DNA of 64,000 bases, taken from contig SFDE01000009.1 in the NCBI GenBank assembly GCA_004558805.1, positions 1 through 64,000 on the forward strand, written 5' to 3'. Each line of letters opens with the position of its first letter. Position 1 is the stretch's first letter. The notes under the pieces are model-generated. The model ran no database searches. It had not been told where the DNA came from and worked only from the letters and a program-made list of their open reading frames with translations. Made by a program: the position numbers and the translations under genes. Below are positions 33,426-41,931 of the stretch, one piece after another. This DNA comes from Faecalibacterium prausnitzii. Its GTDB lineage: Bacteria; Bacillota; Clostridia; Oscillospirales; Ruminococcaceae.

Positions 33426-33738
33426 CCGTTGTTTCCTTTCCGTTGTTTTTCTATACTTTCCGCACACGTCCGGATATTTTAGCATATCCCACAGGGCAAG
33501 TCAACCCAAAACTTCCCTGCAGCGTCCAAAAAAGGCGGACTCCAGCGGCATCTTTGCCAAAACCGACCGTTCTTTTCTGGTGGTTCTGCCATATCCCCGG
33601 TGAGGACAGCAGCAGGACCGCCCCCCATTTTTATGCTCCCTGTCCATGGAATTATGGGTCCAGCCATCGTATAATAGAGGCTGCCAGACCCCTTGCAGGG
33701 CTTTTTAGACCGGCTCCAGCCGGGAACAGGAGAACTTT

Positions 33739-35127
33739 ATGGATCATCAGAATGCGGCAAAACAGGTCCTTGCCTCCATCGGCGGTAAGGACAACATCCT
33801 CTCGGCGGCGCACTGTGCCACCCGCCTGCGGCTCGTGATCGCAGACAACAGCAAGGCAGACAAAAAGGCACTGGAAAATGCGGAAGGTGTCAAGGGCGTG
33901 TTCGAGGCACAGGGACAGCTTCAGATCATCTTCGGCACCGGTACGGTGAACAAGGTGTATGACGCCTTTATCCGGCTGGCAGGCATTGAGGGCGGCAGCA
34001 AGGAAGAGGTAAAGCAGGCGGCAGCCGCCCGCGCCCCCTGGTACCAGCGTGCCATCAAGACCCTTGGGGACATCTTTGTGCCCATCATCCCCGCCATCGT
34101 TGCCTCTGGCTTCCTTATGGGCATCATGGAAGCGTTGAACTTCATGGTCAACAACAGCTTCCTGACCATTGACACCACCGGCTCGGTGTATGTGTTCGCA
34201 AAGATCTTCTCCAACACTGCCTACACCTTCCTGCCCATTCTCATCGCCTACTCGGCAGCAAAGGTCTTTGGAGGCAATCCTTATCTGGGAGCGGTCATTG
34301 GCATGATCATGATCCACCCGGACCTGCAGAACGCCTGGACCGTTTCCTCCGGCGTCAACATCATGCAGCCGGTGTTCGGCGGGCTGTACAGCGTACCGTT
34401 GGTGGGCTATCAGGGTCACGTTATCCCGGTGATCATCGCCGTGTGGCTCATGTGCCGGATCGAAAAGCGGCTCCATAAGGTAGTACCCTCCATGTTGGAC
34501 CTCTTTGTCACCCCGCTGGTATCGGTGTTCGTTACCGGCTACCTGACCCTTGCCGCCATCGGTCCCGTCTTTACCAAGCTGGAAAACAGCATCATCTCCG
34601 GCGTGCAGACTCTGATCACCCTGCCCTTTGGCATCGGTTCCTTTATCATGGGCGGTCTGTATGCCATCACCGTGGTGGCAGGCATCCATCATATGTACAC
34701 CCTCATTGATCTGGGGCAGCTGGCACGCTACGGCTACACCTACTGGTTGCCCCTTGCCAGCGCTGCCAACGTGGCGCAGGGCGGTGCCGCTCTTGCTGTG
34801 GCACTGAAGAGCAAAGACACCAAGATCAAGGCAATGGCTCTGCCCTCTGCCCTGTCCGCCTGCATGGGCATTACCGAGCCTGCCATCTTTGGCGTCAATC
34901 TGCGGTACTTTAAGCCCTTCGTTGGCGGTCTGGTGGGCGGTGCCTGCGGCGCACTGTACGCCAGCATAGTGGGACTGGGTGCCACCGGCACCGGCGTCAC
35001 CGGCATCTTCGGCATCCTGCTGCACCTCCACGCACCTGTGCAGTATATCATTGCCATGGCGATCTCCTTTGGCGTATCTTTTGCCGTCACATGGGTCATC
35101 TGGAAACCGGAGGAGGTCGCTGCATGA
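33739..35127 (+). CDS. scrA: PTS sucrose-specific EIIBC
   Basis: A 462-residue protein. EIIB domain with phospho-cysteine in LSAAHCATRLRL (about residue 26); EIIC domain with about ten helices, GGIHHMYTLIDLGQL-like AGIHHMYTL, and MGITEPAIFGVNLRYFKPF. The branch with MIHPDLQNAW is the sucrose family. Sucrose identity is supported by the downstream GH32 remnant and fructokinase. No EIIA domain. CAGGAGA before the ATG; its stop overlaps the ATG of the sacA remnant (ATGA). Confidence 0.88.
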   Translation: MDHQNAAKQVLASIGGKDNILSAAHCATRLRLVIADNSKADKKALENAEGVKGVFEAQGQLQIIFGTGTVNKVYDAFIRLAGIEGGSKEEVKQAAAARAPWYQRAIKTLGDIFVPIIPAIVASGFLMGIMEALNFMVNNSFLTIDTTGSVYVFAKIFSNTAYTFLPILIAYSAAKVFGGNPYLGAVIGMIMIHPDLQNAWTVSSGVNIMQPVFGGLYSVPLVGYQGHVIPVIIAVWLMCRIEKRLHKVVPSMLDLFVTPLVSVFVTGYLTLAAIGPVFTKLENSIISGVQTLITLPFGIGSFIMGGLYAITVVAGIHHMYTLIDLGQLARYGYTYWLPLASAANVAQGGAALAVALKSKDTKIKAMALPSALSACMGITEPAIFGVNLRYFKPFVGGLVGGACGALYASIVGLGATGTGVTGIFGILLHLHAPVQYIIAMAISFGVSFAVTWVIWKPEEVAA

Positions 35128-35448
35128 ACGCTCTGCATCGGGATCTGAAACGCCCAGCCGGAGGGAGACTTTGCTCTCACCATTGCCAAGGGGGTAGAGC
35201 TGGTGTATACTGAACGGGACCGTCTGTGCACCCTGCGTTTTACAGATCCTGCCATTTCCGGCGGGCGCAGCTGCCGCACCGCCCGGCTGGCTGCTCCCTG
35301 CCGCCGCCTTCTGGCGGTGGGAGACGCCTCCTCTCTGGAGCTTTTTATCAACGGAGGCGCTGCGGTGTTCACCACCCGGTACTACCCCACCCCGGGGCGT
35401 GTGTCCCTGCGGCTGGACGGCACCGGCGGGACGGTCTGCACTTTGTAA
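35124..35448 (+). pseudogene. sacA: Sucrose-6-phosphate hydrolase (GH32) with most of the gene deleted
   Basis: An ATG overlapping the scrA stop begins MNALHRDLKR, then the frame is lost; from about 35160 another frame gives GDFALTIAKGVELVYTERDR, SSLELFINGGAAVFTTRYY and VSLRLDGTGG, the C-terminal beta-sandwich of GH32 enzymes. The whole catalytic five-blade propeller (NDPNG, RDP, EC motifs) is missing. A deletion of about 1.1-1.3 kb, judged from normal family length, removed it. Without it, imported sucrose-6-phosphate needs another hydrolase. Confidence 0.8.
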
Positions 35449-35478
35449 TAAAGATCCTTGTATCTTCTGGAGGTCCCT

Positions 35479-36438
35479 ATGCCCGGCAACACCCTGTTTT
35501 CCATCGGTGAGGCGCTCATCGAAATGCTCCCCTCCCGCACCGGCTGCGCCTTTGATGAGGTGCCGTCCTTCAGCCCCCGGGTAGGGGGCGCACCTGCCAA
35601 TGTCTGCAGTGCCTTTGCCCGTCTGGGGGGCAAAAGCGCCCTGCTGACCCAGCTGGGCAACGATCCTTTTGGGCACAGGATCGCCCGGGAGCTTGCCGCC
35701 TGTGGCGTTGACCTGTCCCATCTGACATTTACCGACGCCGCAAACACCGCCCTTGCCTTTGTAAGTCTGGCGGAGGACGGCGACCGCACCTTCAGCTTCT
35801 ACCGCAAGCCCTCGGCAGACCTGCTGTACGCCCCGGAGCAGATCGACCCGGCATGGTTCGGGGAGGCGTTTGCCCTCCATTATTGCAGCGTCTCGCTGGT
35901 GGACAGCCCCATGCGCTACGCCCACCTTGCCGCCATTACCGCCGCCCGGGAGGCAGGGGTCATGGTGAGCTTTGACCCCAACCTGCGGTTCCCCCTGTGG
36001 AAGGACCGGGAGATGCTGCGGCAGACCGTGCTGCAATTCTTGCCCCTTTCCCACATCCTGAAGATTTCGGAGGAGGAGCTGGAGTTCCTCACCGGCACCC
36101 CGGATGTGGAAGCCGCCCTGCCTCAGCTGCTGCGGGGAGATGTGCAGCTGGTGCTGTACACCTGCGGCAGCAGGGGTGCCTGCGCCTACACCCGCAGCAC
36201 TTCCGGCTTTGCCCCCAGCCAGAAAGTAACGGCGGTGGACACCACCGGCGCAGGGGACGGCTTTATTGGCTCCTTTTTGTGGCAGCTGTGCCGGGACGGC
36301 GTGACCGTGGACAAACTGGGCAGGCTGTCCCGCAAAAAACTGCAGGAGTACCTTGCCTTCTCCAACCGGTTCTGCGGCATCAGCGTCCAGAGCCACGGCG
36401 CCATGGACAGCTACCCCACTCTGGAACAGATGCAGTGA
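35479..36438 (+). CDS. scrK: Fructokinase, PfkB family
   Basis: A 319-residue ribokinase-fold kinase that phosphorylates free fructose released from sucrose-6-phosphate. Motifs: LFSIGEALIEMLP at the N-terminus, VGGAPANVCSAFARLGG as first PfkB signature, and AVDTTGAGDGFIGSFL with the catalytic Asp. ATG at 35479 after CTGGAGG. Third gene of the sucrose operon, apparently intact despite the broken middle gene. Confidence 0.88.
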   Translation: MPGNTLFSIGEALIEMLPSRTGCAFDEVPSFSPRVGGAPANVCSAFARLGGKSALLTQLGNDPFGHRIARELAACGVDLSHLTFTDAANTALAFVSLAEDGDRTFSFYRKPSADLLYAPEQIDPAWFGEAFALHYCSVSLVDSPMRYAHLAAITAAREAGVMVSFDPNLRFPLWKDREMLRQTVLQFLPLSHILKISEEELEFLTGTPDVEAALPQLLRGDVQLVLYTCGSRGACAYTRSTSGFAPSQKVTAVDTTGAGDGFIGSFLWQLCRDGVTVDKLGRLSRKKLQEYLAFSNRFCGISVQSHGAMDSYPTLEQMQ

Positions 36439-36443
36439 TCCTT

Positions 36444-36483
36444 ACAGGGAGTGCCTTAAATCAGACACTCCCTGTATTTTTAT
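36444..36483 (+). terminator. Terminator of the sucrose operon
   Basis: ACAGGGAGTG / CACTCCCTGT stem, then ATTTTTAT. Confidence 0.85.
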
Positions 36484-36608
36484 ATTGCAATTCTACAATT
36501 CGCAACATTTTACACCTCAAAAGCGGCACTTTTCCCCGGTTGGAAGGCAGCGACATCTTGCTCTTTCTCCTCTGTTTATGATACCATGATAAAAACAGGA
36601 GGTACCCT

Positions 36609-37145
36609 ATGCCCTTTGAATTTGCATTTCTGGACTGGCTGCAGCAGTTCCGCACCCCGGTGATGGACCGGATCGCCATCTTTTTTGACTACGCCGGTGC
36701 CCACGGGGAACTGTGGATCATCCTTGCGCTGGTGCTCCTTGCCTTCCCCCGGACCCGCAAGGCGGGGGTGGCGGTGTCCATCGCCCTTGTGCTGTACATG
36801 GCGGCGGGACACTTTTTGCTCAAGCCTCTTTTTGCCCGCCCCCGCCCCTGCGACCTGAACCCTGCCGTCACCCTGCTGGTGCGCCGTCCCCACGGGCACT
36901 CTTTTCCCTCCGGGCACACTGCCTCCGGCTTTGCCGCTGCCTTTGCCCTCTATCGGCAGCTGCCCAAACCGGGAACGGCAGCGCTGGTCCTTGCCGCCTT
37001 CATCGCCTTTACCCGGCTGTACCTCTACGTCCACTTCCCCACCGACATTCTGGGCGGGGTGGTGCTGGGGCTTGCGCTGGGGGCTGCCGCCTCCCTCCTT
37101 GCCGACCGGCTGTTGAAAGCAGCCAGCAAAAAAACAAACGTATAA
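36609..37145 (+). CDS. PAP2-family membrane phosphatase
   Basis: A 178-residue membrane protein with five or six helices and the three-part phosphatase site: KPLFARPRP, FPSGHTAS and TRLYLYVHFPTDILGG (His-Asp pair). Probably dephosphorylates an undecaprenyl-pyrophosphate or phosphatidyl lipid at the outer face. ACAGGAGG before the ATG. Single-gene unit with its own terminator. Confidence 0.87.
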   Translation: MPFEFAFLDWLQQFRTPVMDRIAIFFDYAGAHGELWIILALVLLAFPRTRKAGVAVSIALVLYMAAGHFLLKPLFARPRPCDLNPAVTLLVRRPHGHSFPSGHTASGFAAAFALYRQLPKPGTAALVLAAFIAFTRLYLYVHFPTDILGGVVLGLALGAAASLLADRLLKAASKKTNV

Positions 37146-37149
37146 CAAA

Positions 37150-37192
37150 ACCGGGTGCACTCCGCCAAAAGGCAGTGCACCCGGTACTTTTT
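37150..37192 (+). terminator. Terminator of the PAP2 gene
   Basis: ACCGGGTGCACT / AGTGCACCCGGT 12-bp stem, then ACTTTTT. Confidence 0.85.
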
Positions 37193-37198
37193 GCGCCA

Positions 37199-37464
37199 AA
37201 AACAAAATGCAGGCAGTGTCGTGGAAAGGAGGAGAAAGCGACACTGCCTGCGGTATGGAAACCCCTGAACATTTGCGGCTGTCAGGAGGGATTTGGTAGT
37301 CTGTCCGCGCCACGGCTATTGCCTCGCATTGGCGGGGGACAGTTTTTTTAAGGGATCTGCTGTGTCCTGCCTAAAGCAGCGGCACCCGCAGAAGATAGCC
37401 TGCATGGCTTCGTAGGGAGAGCCGGAGGTTTGGGGGGCGTCCGGTCTGTCTCTCCCCGACTGCA
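37199..37464 (-). ncRNA. Candidate small RNA ending in a CU-rich-loop terminator
   Basis: The 380-base gap between the PAP2 gene and metH contains no convincing ORF. On the minus strand a perfect TATAAT (37475-37470) is followed by about 265 bases with several local hairpins, ending in a 13-bp perfect stem (37251-37239 with 37221-37209) and ATTTTGTTTTT. The 17-base loop contains CTCCTCCTTTCC, like the anti-Shine-Dalgarno end of 16S rRNA and the CU-rich loops of regulatory RNAs in Firmicutes. A good -35 box is not seen, so the start is approximate. It does not match my memory of SRP, RNase P or tmRNA. Confidence 0.45.
37209..37251 (-). terminator. 13-bp hairpin with anti-SD-like loop
   Basis: GCAGGCAGTGTCG and its exact complement; T-rich exit only on the minus strand, which fixes the direction. 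Confidence 0.7.
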
Positions 37465-37520
37465 CCCTTATTATACATCCCAATCGTGGCATTTCTTTGT
37501 GGGCTTTTTGAACAATCTGC

Positions 37521-37560
37521 AAACAAAAAGGGCAGCACCCCGGCGGATGCTGCCCTTTTG
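37521..37560 (-). terminator. Terminator of metH
   Basis: AAAAGGGCAGCA / TGCTGCCCTTTT stem; minus-strand exit reads CCCTTTTTGTTTG. Confidence 0.85.
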
Positions 37561-37569
37561 TCGGTTCTG

Positions 37570-39987
37570 TCACACCCCAAAGAACTCCTTGGCGATATCG
37601 GCGCTGCACTTGGCGTCCTTGGCGTACCAGTCTGCGCCGATCTTTTTGGCGTATTCCGGGGTCAGCACTGCGCCCCCCACCATGATCTTGCAGTCCAGCT
37701 TTGCGGCGTGGAGGGCGGCGATGGTCTCCTCCATGCTCTTGAGGGTGGTGGTCATAAGGGCAGAAAGCCCCACCAGATGCACGTCCCTTTGCCGCACGGT
37801 GTCCACCACCGTTTCCACCGGCACGTCCCGTCCCAGGTCCAGCACCTCAAAACCGTAGTTTTCCAGAATGACCCGGACGATGTTCTTGCCGATGTCGTGG
37901 ACATCTCCCTTGACGGTGGCAAGGACGATGCGCCCCTTGCTGGTGCCGTCCCCGCCGTTTTTTGCCACAGCGGTCTTGATCTCCTCAAAGGCGCTCTGTG
38001 CCGCGCTTGCTGCCTGCAGAAGCTGGGGCAGGAACAGGGTACCTTTTTCGTATTTTGCTCCCACCCGATCCAGCGCCGGGATCAGGGCTTCGTCCACCAC
38101 TTCCAGCGGCTGCTTTTCCTCCAGCAGCGCCCGGGTCCGGGCAGCGGCGTCTCCCTTGAGACCCTTTTCCACTGCCTTCATCAGGGCGGCGTAGGGTCCG
38201 GTAAGCTCTGCTTCCGCCGCCGGTGCAGCGGTCTTTGCCGCCTGCGCCAGTGCGGTGGAGGCGGGCACCCGGTCTGCAAACCGCTCAATGTACCTGGTGC
38301 TCTGCCTATCCCGGTTGGTCAGCACGTTGTAGGCGTATACCGCCGCCATCATCTCCTCGCTGGAGGGGTTCATGATCGCCAGATCCAGCCCGGCATACAT
38401 TGCCATGGTCAGGAATGTGGTGTTCAGGTAGGTGCGGCAGGGCAGTCCAAAGCTGATATTGGACACTCCCAGCACCGTGCGGACCCCCAGCTCCTTTTTG
38501 CAGCGTTCCAGCGCCTGCACCGTAGCAAGCACATCCTGCTGCTGGGCACTGGCGGTAAGGGTAAGGCAGTCAATGTAGATGTCCTCCCGGGGGATGCCTG
38601 CGGCAAGTGCCGCTTCGGTGATGCGCCGGGCGATCGCCACCCGGTCCTCGGCGGCAGGCAGGATGCCCCGCTCGTCGATCGCCAGTCCCACCACCGCTGC
38701 GCCGTATTTTTTGCACAGGGGCAGGATGGTCCGGAGCTTTTCCTCCTCGCCGTTTACTGAGTTGACGATGGGCTTGCCGTTGCACACCCGCAAGCCCCGT
38801 TCCAGTGCTTCGGCGTGGGAGGAATCCAGCTGCAGCGGCAGGTTCACCACGCTTTGCAGCGCCTTGACCACCTGCTCCATCACCACCGGCTCGTCCACCC
38901 CCGGTGCGCCTACGTTCACGTCCAGCACCTGTGCCCCGGCTTCGCTCTGGCTCACCGCCTGCTCCAGCACATAGTTCATATCCCCGTCCCGCAGTGCCTG
39001 CTGGAACCGCTTTTTGCCGGTGGGGTTGATCCGCTCTCCCACCACCGTGATGCCGTCCACCACCACATAGTTCACCGGGGTGCACAGCACCGAGGGCAGG
39101 GGGTGTGCACCCCGCCCCGGCACGCAGCCCCGGAAGGTGCCGTTCAGCAGCCGGATAAACTCCGGGGTGGTGCCGCAGCAGCCGCCGGCGGCAAAGAGGT
39201 GCAGCTCCCGGTAGGGCTTCATCTCCACGGCAAACAGCTGGGGGGTGATGTCGTAGCCGCTGCCGTCGGCACGGGGCAGACCGGCGTTGGGCTTTACGAA
39301 CACCGGGAAATCCCCCGGCACTGCCTGCGCAAGGCACTGCGCCATGGGGAAGATCTCCTTGGGTCCCAGGGAGCAGTTGATGCCCACAGCGTCTGCCCCC
39401 AGACCCCGGGCGGTGACCCCAAAGCTTTCTACAGTGCAGCCGGTAAAGGTGCGTCCCCCCATCTCAAAGCTCATGCTTGCCAGCACCGGCAGGGTGCTGT
39501 TCTCCTTGGCGGCAAGCAGCGCCGCCTTCAGCTCATACAGGTCTGTAAAGGTCTCAAAAAAGATCAGGTCTGCGCCGGCTGCCACGCCGGCACGGACGAT
39601 GCGCCCGTACTCCGCAACGGCGTCCTCAAAGGCAAGGGTGCCGTTGGGCTCCAGCAGTTCCCCCAGAGGTCCCACATCCAGCGCCGTCAGCGCCCCGTAG
39701 GGGGCGCAGGCACTCCGGCAGTTTTCGATGCCGGCGGTGATGATCTGTTCCAGACTGTAGGGGCTGCCCGCCAGCTTGTGCGCCGAGGCACCAAAGGTAT
39801 TGGCGTTGACGATGCGGCTGCCGGCTGCCGCATACTTTGCGTGGATGCTCCGGATCAGTTCCGGGTCGGTGATGTTCAGCTCCTCCGGCTTTGCTCCCAG
39901 CTTCAGCCCGGACGCCTGCAGCATGGTGCCCATGCCTCCATCCAGCAGGATGGTATTTGCCTGTTTGAAAAGTTCATTCGCCTGCAC
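37570..39987 (-). CDS. metH: Cobalamin-dependent methionine synthase (short form)
   Basis: An 805-residue enzyme that transfers methyl from methyltetrahydrofolate via B12 to homocysteine. Domains in order: homocysteine-binding (GINCSLGP and GGCCGTTPEFI supply the three zinc Cys), pterin-binding (VVGERINPTGKK, QLDSSHAEALERGL), the four-helix cap, and B12-binding with the His ligand in GDVHDIGKN near residue 695. The C-terminal reactivation domain is absent and encoded by the gene just upstream. Start is GTG at 39987, nine bases after GAGAGGGG; it overlaps the upstream stop by 14 bases. Confidence 0.92.
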   Translation of the reverse strand: MQANELFKQANTILLDGGMGTMLQASGLKLGAKPEELNITDPELIRSIHAKYAAAGSRIVNANTFGASAHKLAGSPYSLEQIITAGIENCRSACAPYGALTALDVGPLGELLEPNGTLAFEDAVAEYGRIVRAGVAAGADLIFFETFTDLYELKAALLAAKENSTLPVLASMSFEMGGRTFTGCTVESFGVTARGLGADAVGINCSLGPKEIFPMAQCLAQAVPGDFPVFVKPNAGLPRADGSGYDITPQLFAVEMKPYRELHLFAAGGCCGTTPEFIRLLNGTFRGCVPGRGAHPLPSVLCTPVNYVVVDGITVVGERINPTGKKRFQQALRDGDMNYVLEQAVSQSEAGAQVLDVNVGAPGVDEPVVMEQVVKALQSVVNLPLQLDSSHAEALERGLRVCNGKPIVNSVNGEEEKLRTILPLCKKYGAAVVGLAIDERGILPAAEDRVAIARRITEAALAAGIPREDIYIDCLTLTASAQQQDVLATVQALERCKKELGVRTVLGVSNISFGLPCRTYLNTTFLTMAMYAGLDLAIMNPSSEEMMAAVYAYNVLTNRDRQSTRYIERFADRVPASTALAQAAKTAAPAAEAELTGPYAALMKAVEKGLKGDAAARTRALLEEKQPLEVVDEALIPALDRVGAKYEKGTLFLPQLLQAASAAQSAFEEIKTAVAKNGGDGTSKGRIVLATVKGDVHDIGKNIVRVILENYGFEVLDLGRDVPVETVVDTVRQRDVHLVGLSALMTTTLKSMEETIAALHAAKLDCKIMVGGAVLTPEYAKKIGADWYAKDAKCSADIAKEFFGV

Positions 39988-40663
39988 AGGTCGTTCCCCT
40001 CTCTCTATATGGGCACCGGGTGCGCAGCACACAGTGTCCGCATCCGGCAAGGTGTCCCTTTACCGGATGGTCGCTGACTCCCAGCACCGCCGTCACGCTT
40101 TTGCGGGGGGTCATCAGGTTGGTGTCGGTAACGTACAGCCCGGCACGGCGGGGAGTGTCCAGCGCCTCCGCCACCAAAGGCTGTACCGCAATGTCCCAGT
40201 CCCCGTATCCGGGGGAGAACCGCCCGGTGAGATACTGGTCCTGCTGCGCCGCCAGCTGCCGCAGCTGTGCCTCGGCGGCGTCTGCCGCCTGCTCTGCAAG
40301 GGCGCTGCCCAGGGCATCAGAGGCGACCCCTGCCGCAATATCTCCCACACCGGCACGGCGGATCTGAGCATCTGCCCCGGGTCCCAGGGTCACCGCCAGC
40401 AGGATCGCCTGCCGGCAGCCTGCAAGGTGCCGGTACACATCCTCGCCCCGCAGGATCCCTGCCTGGGCAAGTGCCTCCACATCCGCCTGCAGCCACACGG
40501 CACGGGGCTGTGCCGCCGCCAGCAAAGGCACGGCGCAGCGTTCCAGCAGTGCCATGGTGCTCCGGTCCGGCTCCCCTCCTGCGCCGAAATATCGTGCCGC
40601 CTGGGCAAGGTCCACCTGCTCCGGCTTTTCCACCCCCATGGGGCGGGGCGTTCCCACCTGCAT
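39974..40663 (-). CDS. Methionine synthase activation-domain protein
   Basis: A 229-residue protein with the motifs of the MetH reactivation domain as a separate chain: RFSPGYGDWDIAVQ, GLYVTDTNLMTPRKSVTAVLG and a Cys-rich end (GCGHCVLRTRCPYRERG). It would bind SAM and help remethylate oxidised cob(II)alamin on the short MetH. The two genes overlap, so equal production is likely. ATG at 40663 with GGAGGG upstream. Confidence 0.88.
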   Translation of the reverse strand: MQVGTPRPMGVEKPEQVDLAQAARYFGAGGEPDRSTMALLERCAVPLLAAAQPRAVWLQADVEALAQAGILRGEDVYRHLAGCRQAILLAVTLGPGADAQIRRAGVGDIAAGVASDALGSALAEQAADAAEAQLRQLAAQQDQYLTGRFSPGYGDWDIAVQPLVAEALDTPRRAGLYVTDTNLMTPRKSVTAVLGVSDHPVKGHLAGCGHCVLRTRCPYRERGTTCAGE

Positions 40664-40703
40664 CTGCCGTCCCTCCTGACTTTTGTGGAATAAAGTGGTT
40701 TTA

Positions 40704-40732
40704 AGTATACCGCAGACGTGGGATTTAATCAA
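40704..40732 (-). promoter_or_regulatory. Promoter of the methionine synthase operon
   Basis: On the minus strand, -35 TTGATT (40732-40727), 17 bases, -10 TATACT (40709-40704). The leader is only about 35 bases, so no SAM or cobalamin riboswitch fits here. Confidence 0.6.
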
Positions 40733-40747
40733 TCCCGCAAAATGGAG

Positions 40748-40783
40748 AAAAAACTCCCCCGGCAGAGATCTGCCGGGAGAGTG
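40748..40783 (-). terminator. Terminator of the ftsK-ygiQ-hydrolase operon
   Basis: ACTCCCCCGGCAG / CTGCCGGGAGAGT stem; minus-strand exit has six T. Confidence 0.85.
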
Positions 40784-40788
40784 CGCAG

Positions 40789-41931
40789 TTACTTGATGCA
40801 GCTGGAACAGGGGGTATAGCCTGCCGCCACCGCCTCCTGATAGCTGGAGAAAAGGATCTGATTCTTTTCTGCCGGCAGGTTGGCGCAGCTGGGCAGATGG
40901 AACTTTTTGCTGTTCACGTTGCCGATGTACCCCTGCTGGGCGGTGCCGGACGCCGCCGGGTCGGTGGGGTTCAGCTGGGCATCCGGCACAAAGTGCTCGG
41001 TGCCCACGGTGTAGTTCTGCCCGTCGCTGCCGATAGTGATGGTTCCCTGCAGGTCGGTGCGGTACACGTCCACCCCGGCGTCCCGCAGGATGCTCAAGGT
41101 CTCCTCATGGGGGTGTCCGTACTTGTTGCCGGCACCGCAGGAGATGACACCCATCTCCGGCAGCACAGCGTTCAGGAACAGATACCCAGTGCTGGTGCTG
41201 GAGCCGTGGTGTCCCACCTGCAGCACATCCGCCTTCAGGTCCGCCCCGCTGTTCACAAGGTCGGTCTCGGCGGTCTTTTCCATGTCGCCGGTCAGCAGAA
41301 AGCTGGTGGAGCCATAGTCGATGCGCAGCACAAGGGAGGTGTCGTTGGTGTCGCTGTACTGCGCCACCGGACCCAGCAGCCGCACCGTGGCGCTGCCCAG
41401 CTGCCACACAGTGCCTGCCGTAGGCACCTCCACCTGCAAGCCCTGCTGGTGGGTGTACTTGACAAAGTCGTTGAAGCACTTGGTGGAGTTCTCGGTCACC
41501 GGGCTGTAGACGTGGTTGGCGGGGAAGTACGCCAGCGCCGCCGCAAGCCCGCCCACATGGTCCTCGTGGGCGTGGGAGCAGAACACATACTGCAGCTCCT
41601 CCACACCCCGGCTCTGGAGGTAGGACACCACCAGACTGCCGTCGTCCACGTTGCCGCCGTCGTAGAGCATGAACTGTCCGTCACACTCCACCAGCACGCT
41701 CAGCGCCTGCCCCACGTCGATAAAGTGGGCGGCAAAGGATTGCTCTGTGCCGGTCTGGGATACCGAGTGATCCGGCGTGACCCCGGCGCTGCCGCCCGGC
41801 AGTACGGCGGAACCGTCACAGGCGGCAAGGCTCAGTGCCAGCGCCGCTGCCACTGCCAGTGCCAGCAGACGGCGCACCAGTCCCCGCCGGAAGGCGGAGG
41901 GGTTTACTTTTTCTTTTTTGAAGTTTTCCAC
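40789..41931 (-). CDS. Secreted metallo-beta-lactamase-fold lipoprotein (ComEC C-domain type)
   Basis: A 380-residue protein with a lipoprotein signal (ALAVAAALALSLAACDG; Cys38). The core is like the C-terminal nuclease-like domain of ComEC: HFIDVGQALSVLVE, metal motif SHAHEDHVGG, LTGDMEKTAE and QVGHHGSSTST. The last 45 residues (GYIGNVNSKKFHLPSCANL...GYTPCSSCIK) form a small Ada-type metal-binding module often attached to such proteins. Likely degrades extracellular DNA or phosphodiesters. Starts with GTG at 41931, inside the end of the radical SAM gene, so translation is coupled. Confidence 0.85.
   Translation of the reverse strand: MENFKKEKVNPSAFRRGLVRRLLALAVAAALALSLAACDGSAVLPGGSAGVTPDHSVSQTGTEQSFAAHFIDVGQALSVLVECDGQFMLYDGGNVDDGSLVVSYLQSRGVEELQYVFCSHAHEDHVGGLAAALAYFPANHVYSPVTENSTKCFNDFVKYTHQQGLQVEVPTAGTVWQLGSATVRLLGPVAQYSDTNDTSLVLRIDYGSTSFLLTGDMEKTAETDLVNSGADLKADVLQVGHHGSSTSTGYLFLNAVLPEMGVISCGAGNKYGHPHEETLSILRDAGVDVYRTDLQGTITIGSDGQNYTVGTEHFVPDAQLNPTDPAASGTAQQGYIGNVNSKKFHLPSCANLPAEKNQILFSSYQEAVAAGYTPCSSCIK

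Noticed and set aside
33652..36396. A 914-codon minus-strand frame over the sucrose operon
   Set aside because: Antisense shadow of scrA, the sacA remnant and scrK; no start signal or recognisable domain.
37349..37470. SRP RNA, 6S RNA or tmRNA in the gap after metH
   Set aside because: The GGAAGGAAGCAG-type SRP loop, a long central-bubble hairpin and tmRNA ends were not found. Described only as a candidate small RNA.
40664..40750. SAM or cobalamin riboswitch before the methionine synthase operon
   Set aside because: The promoter lies too close to the start, and no conserved riboswitch core was recognised.
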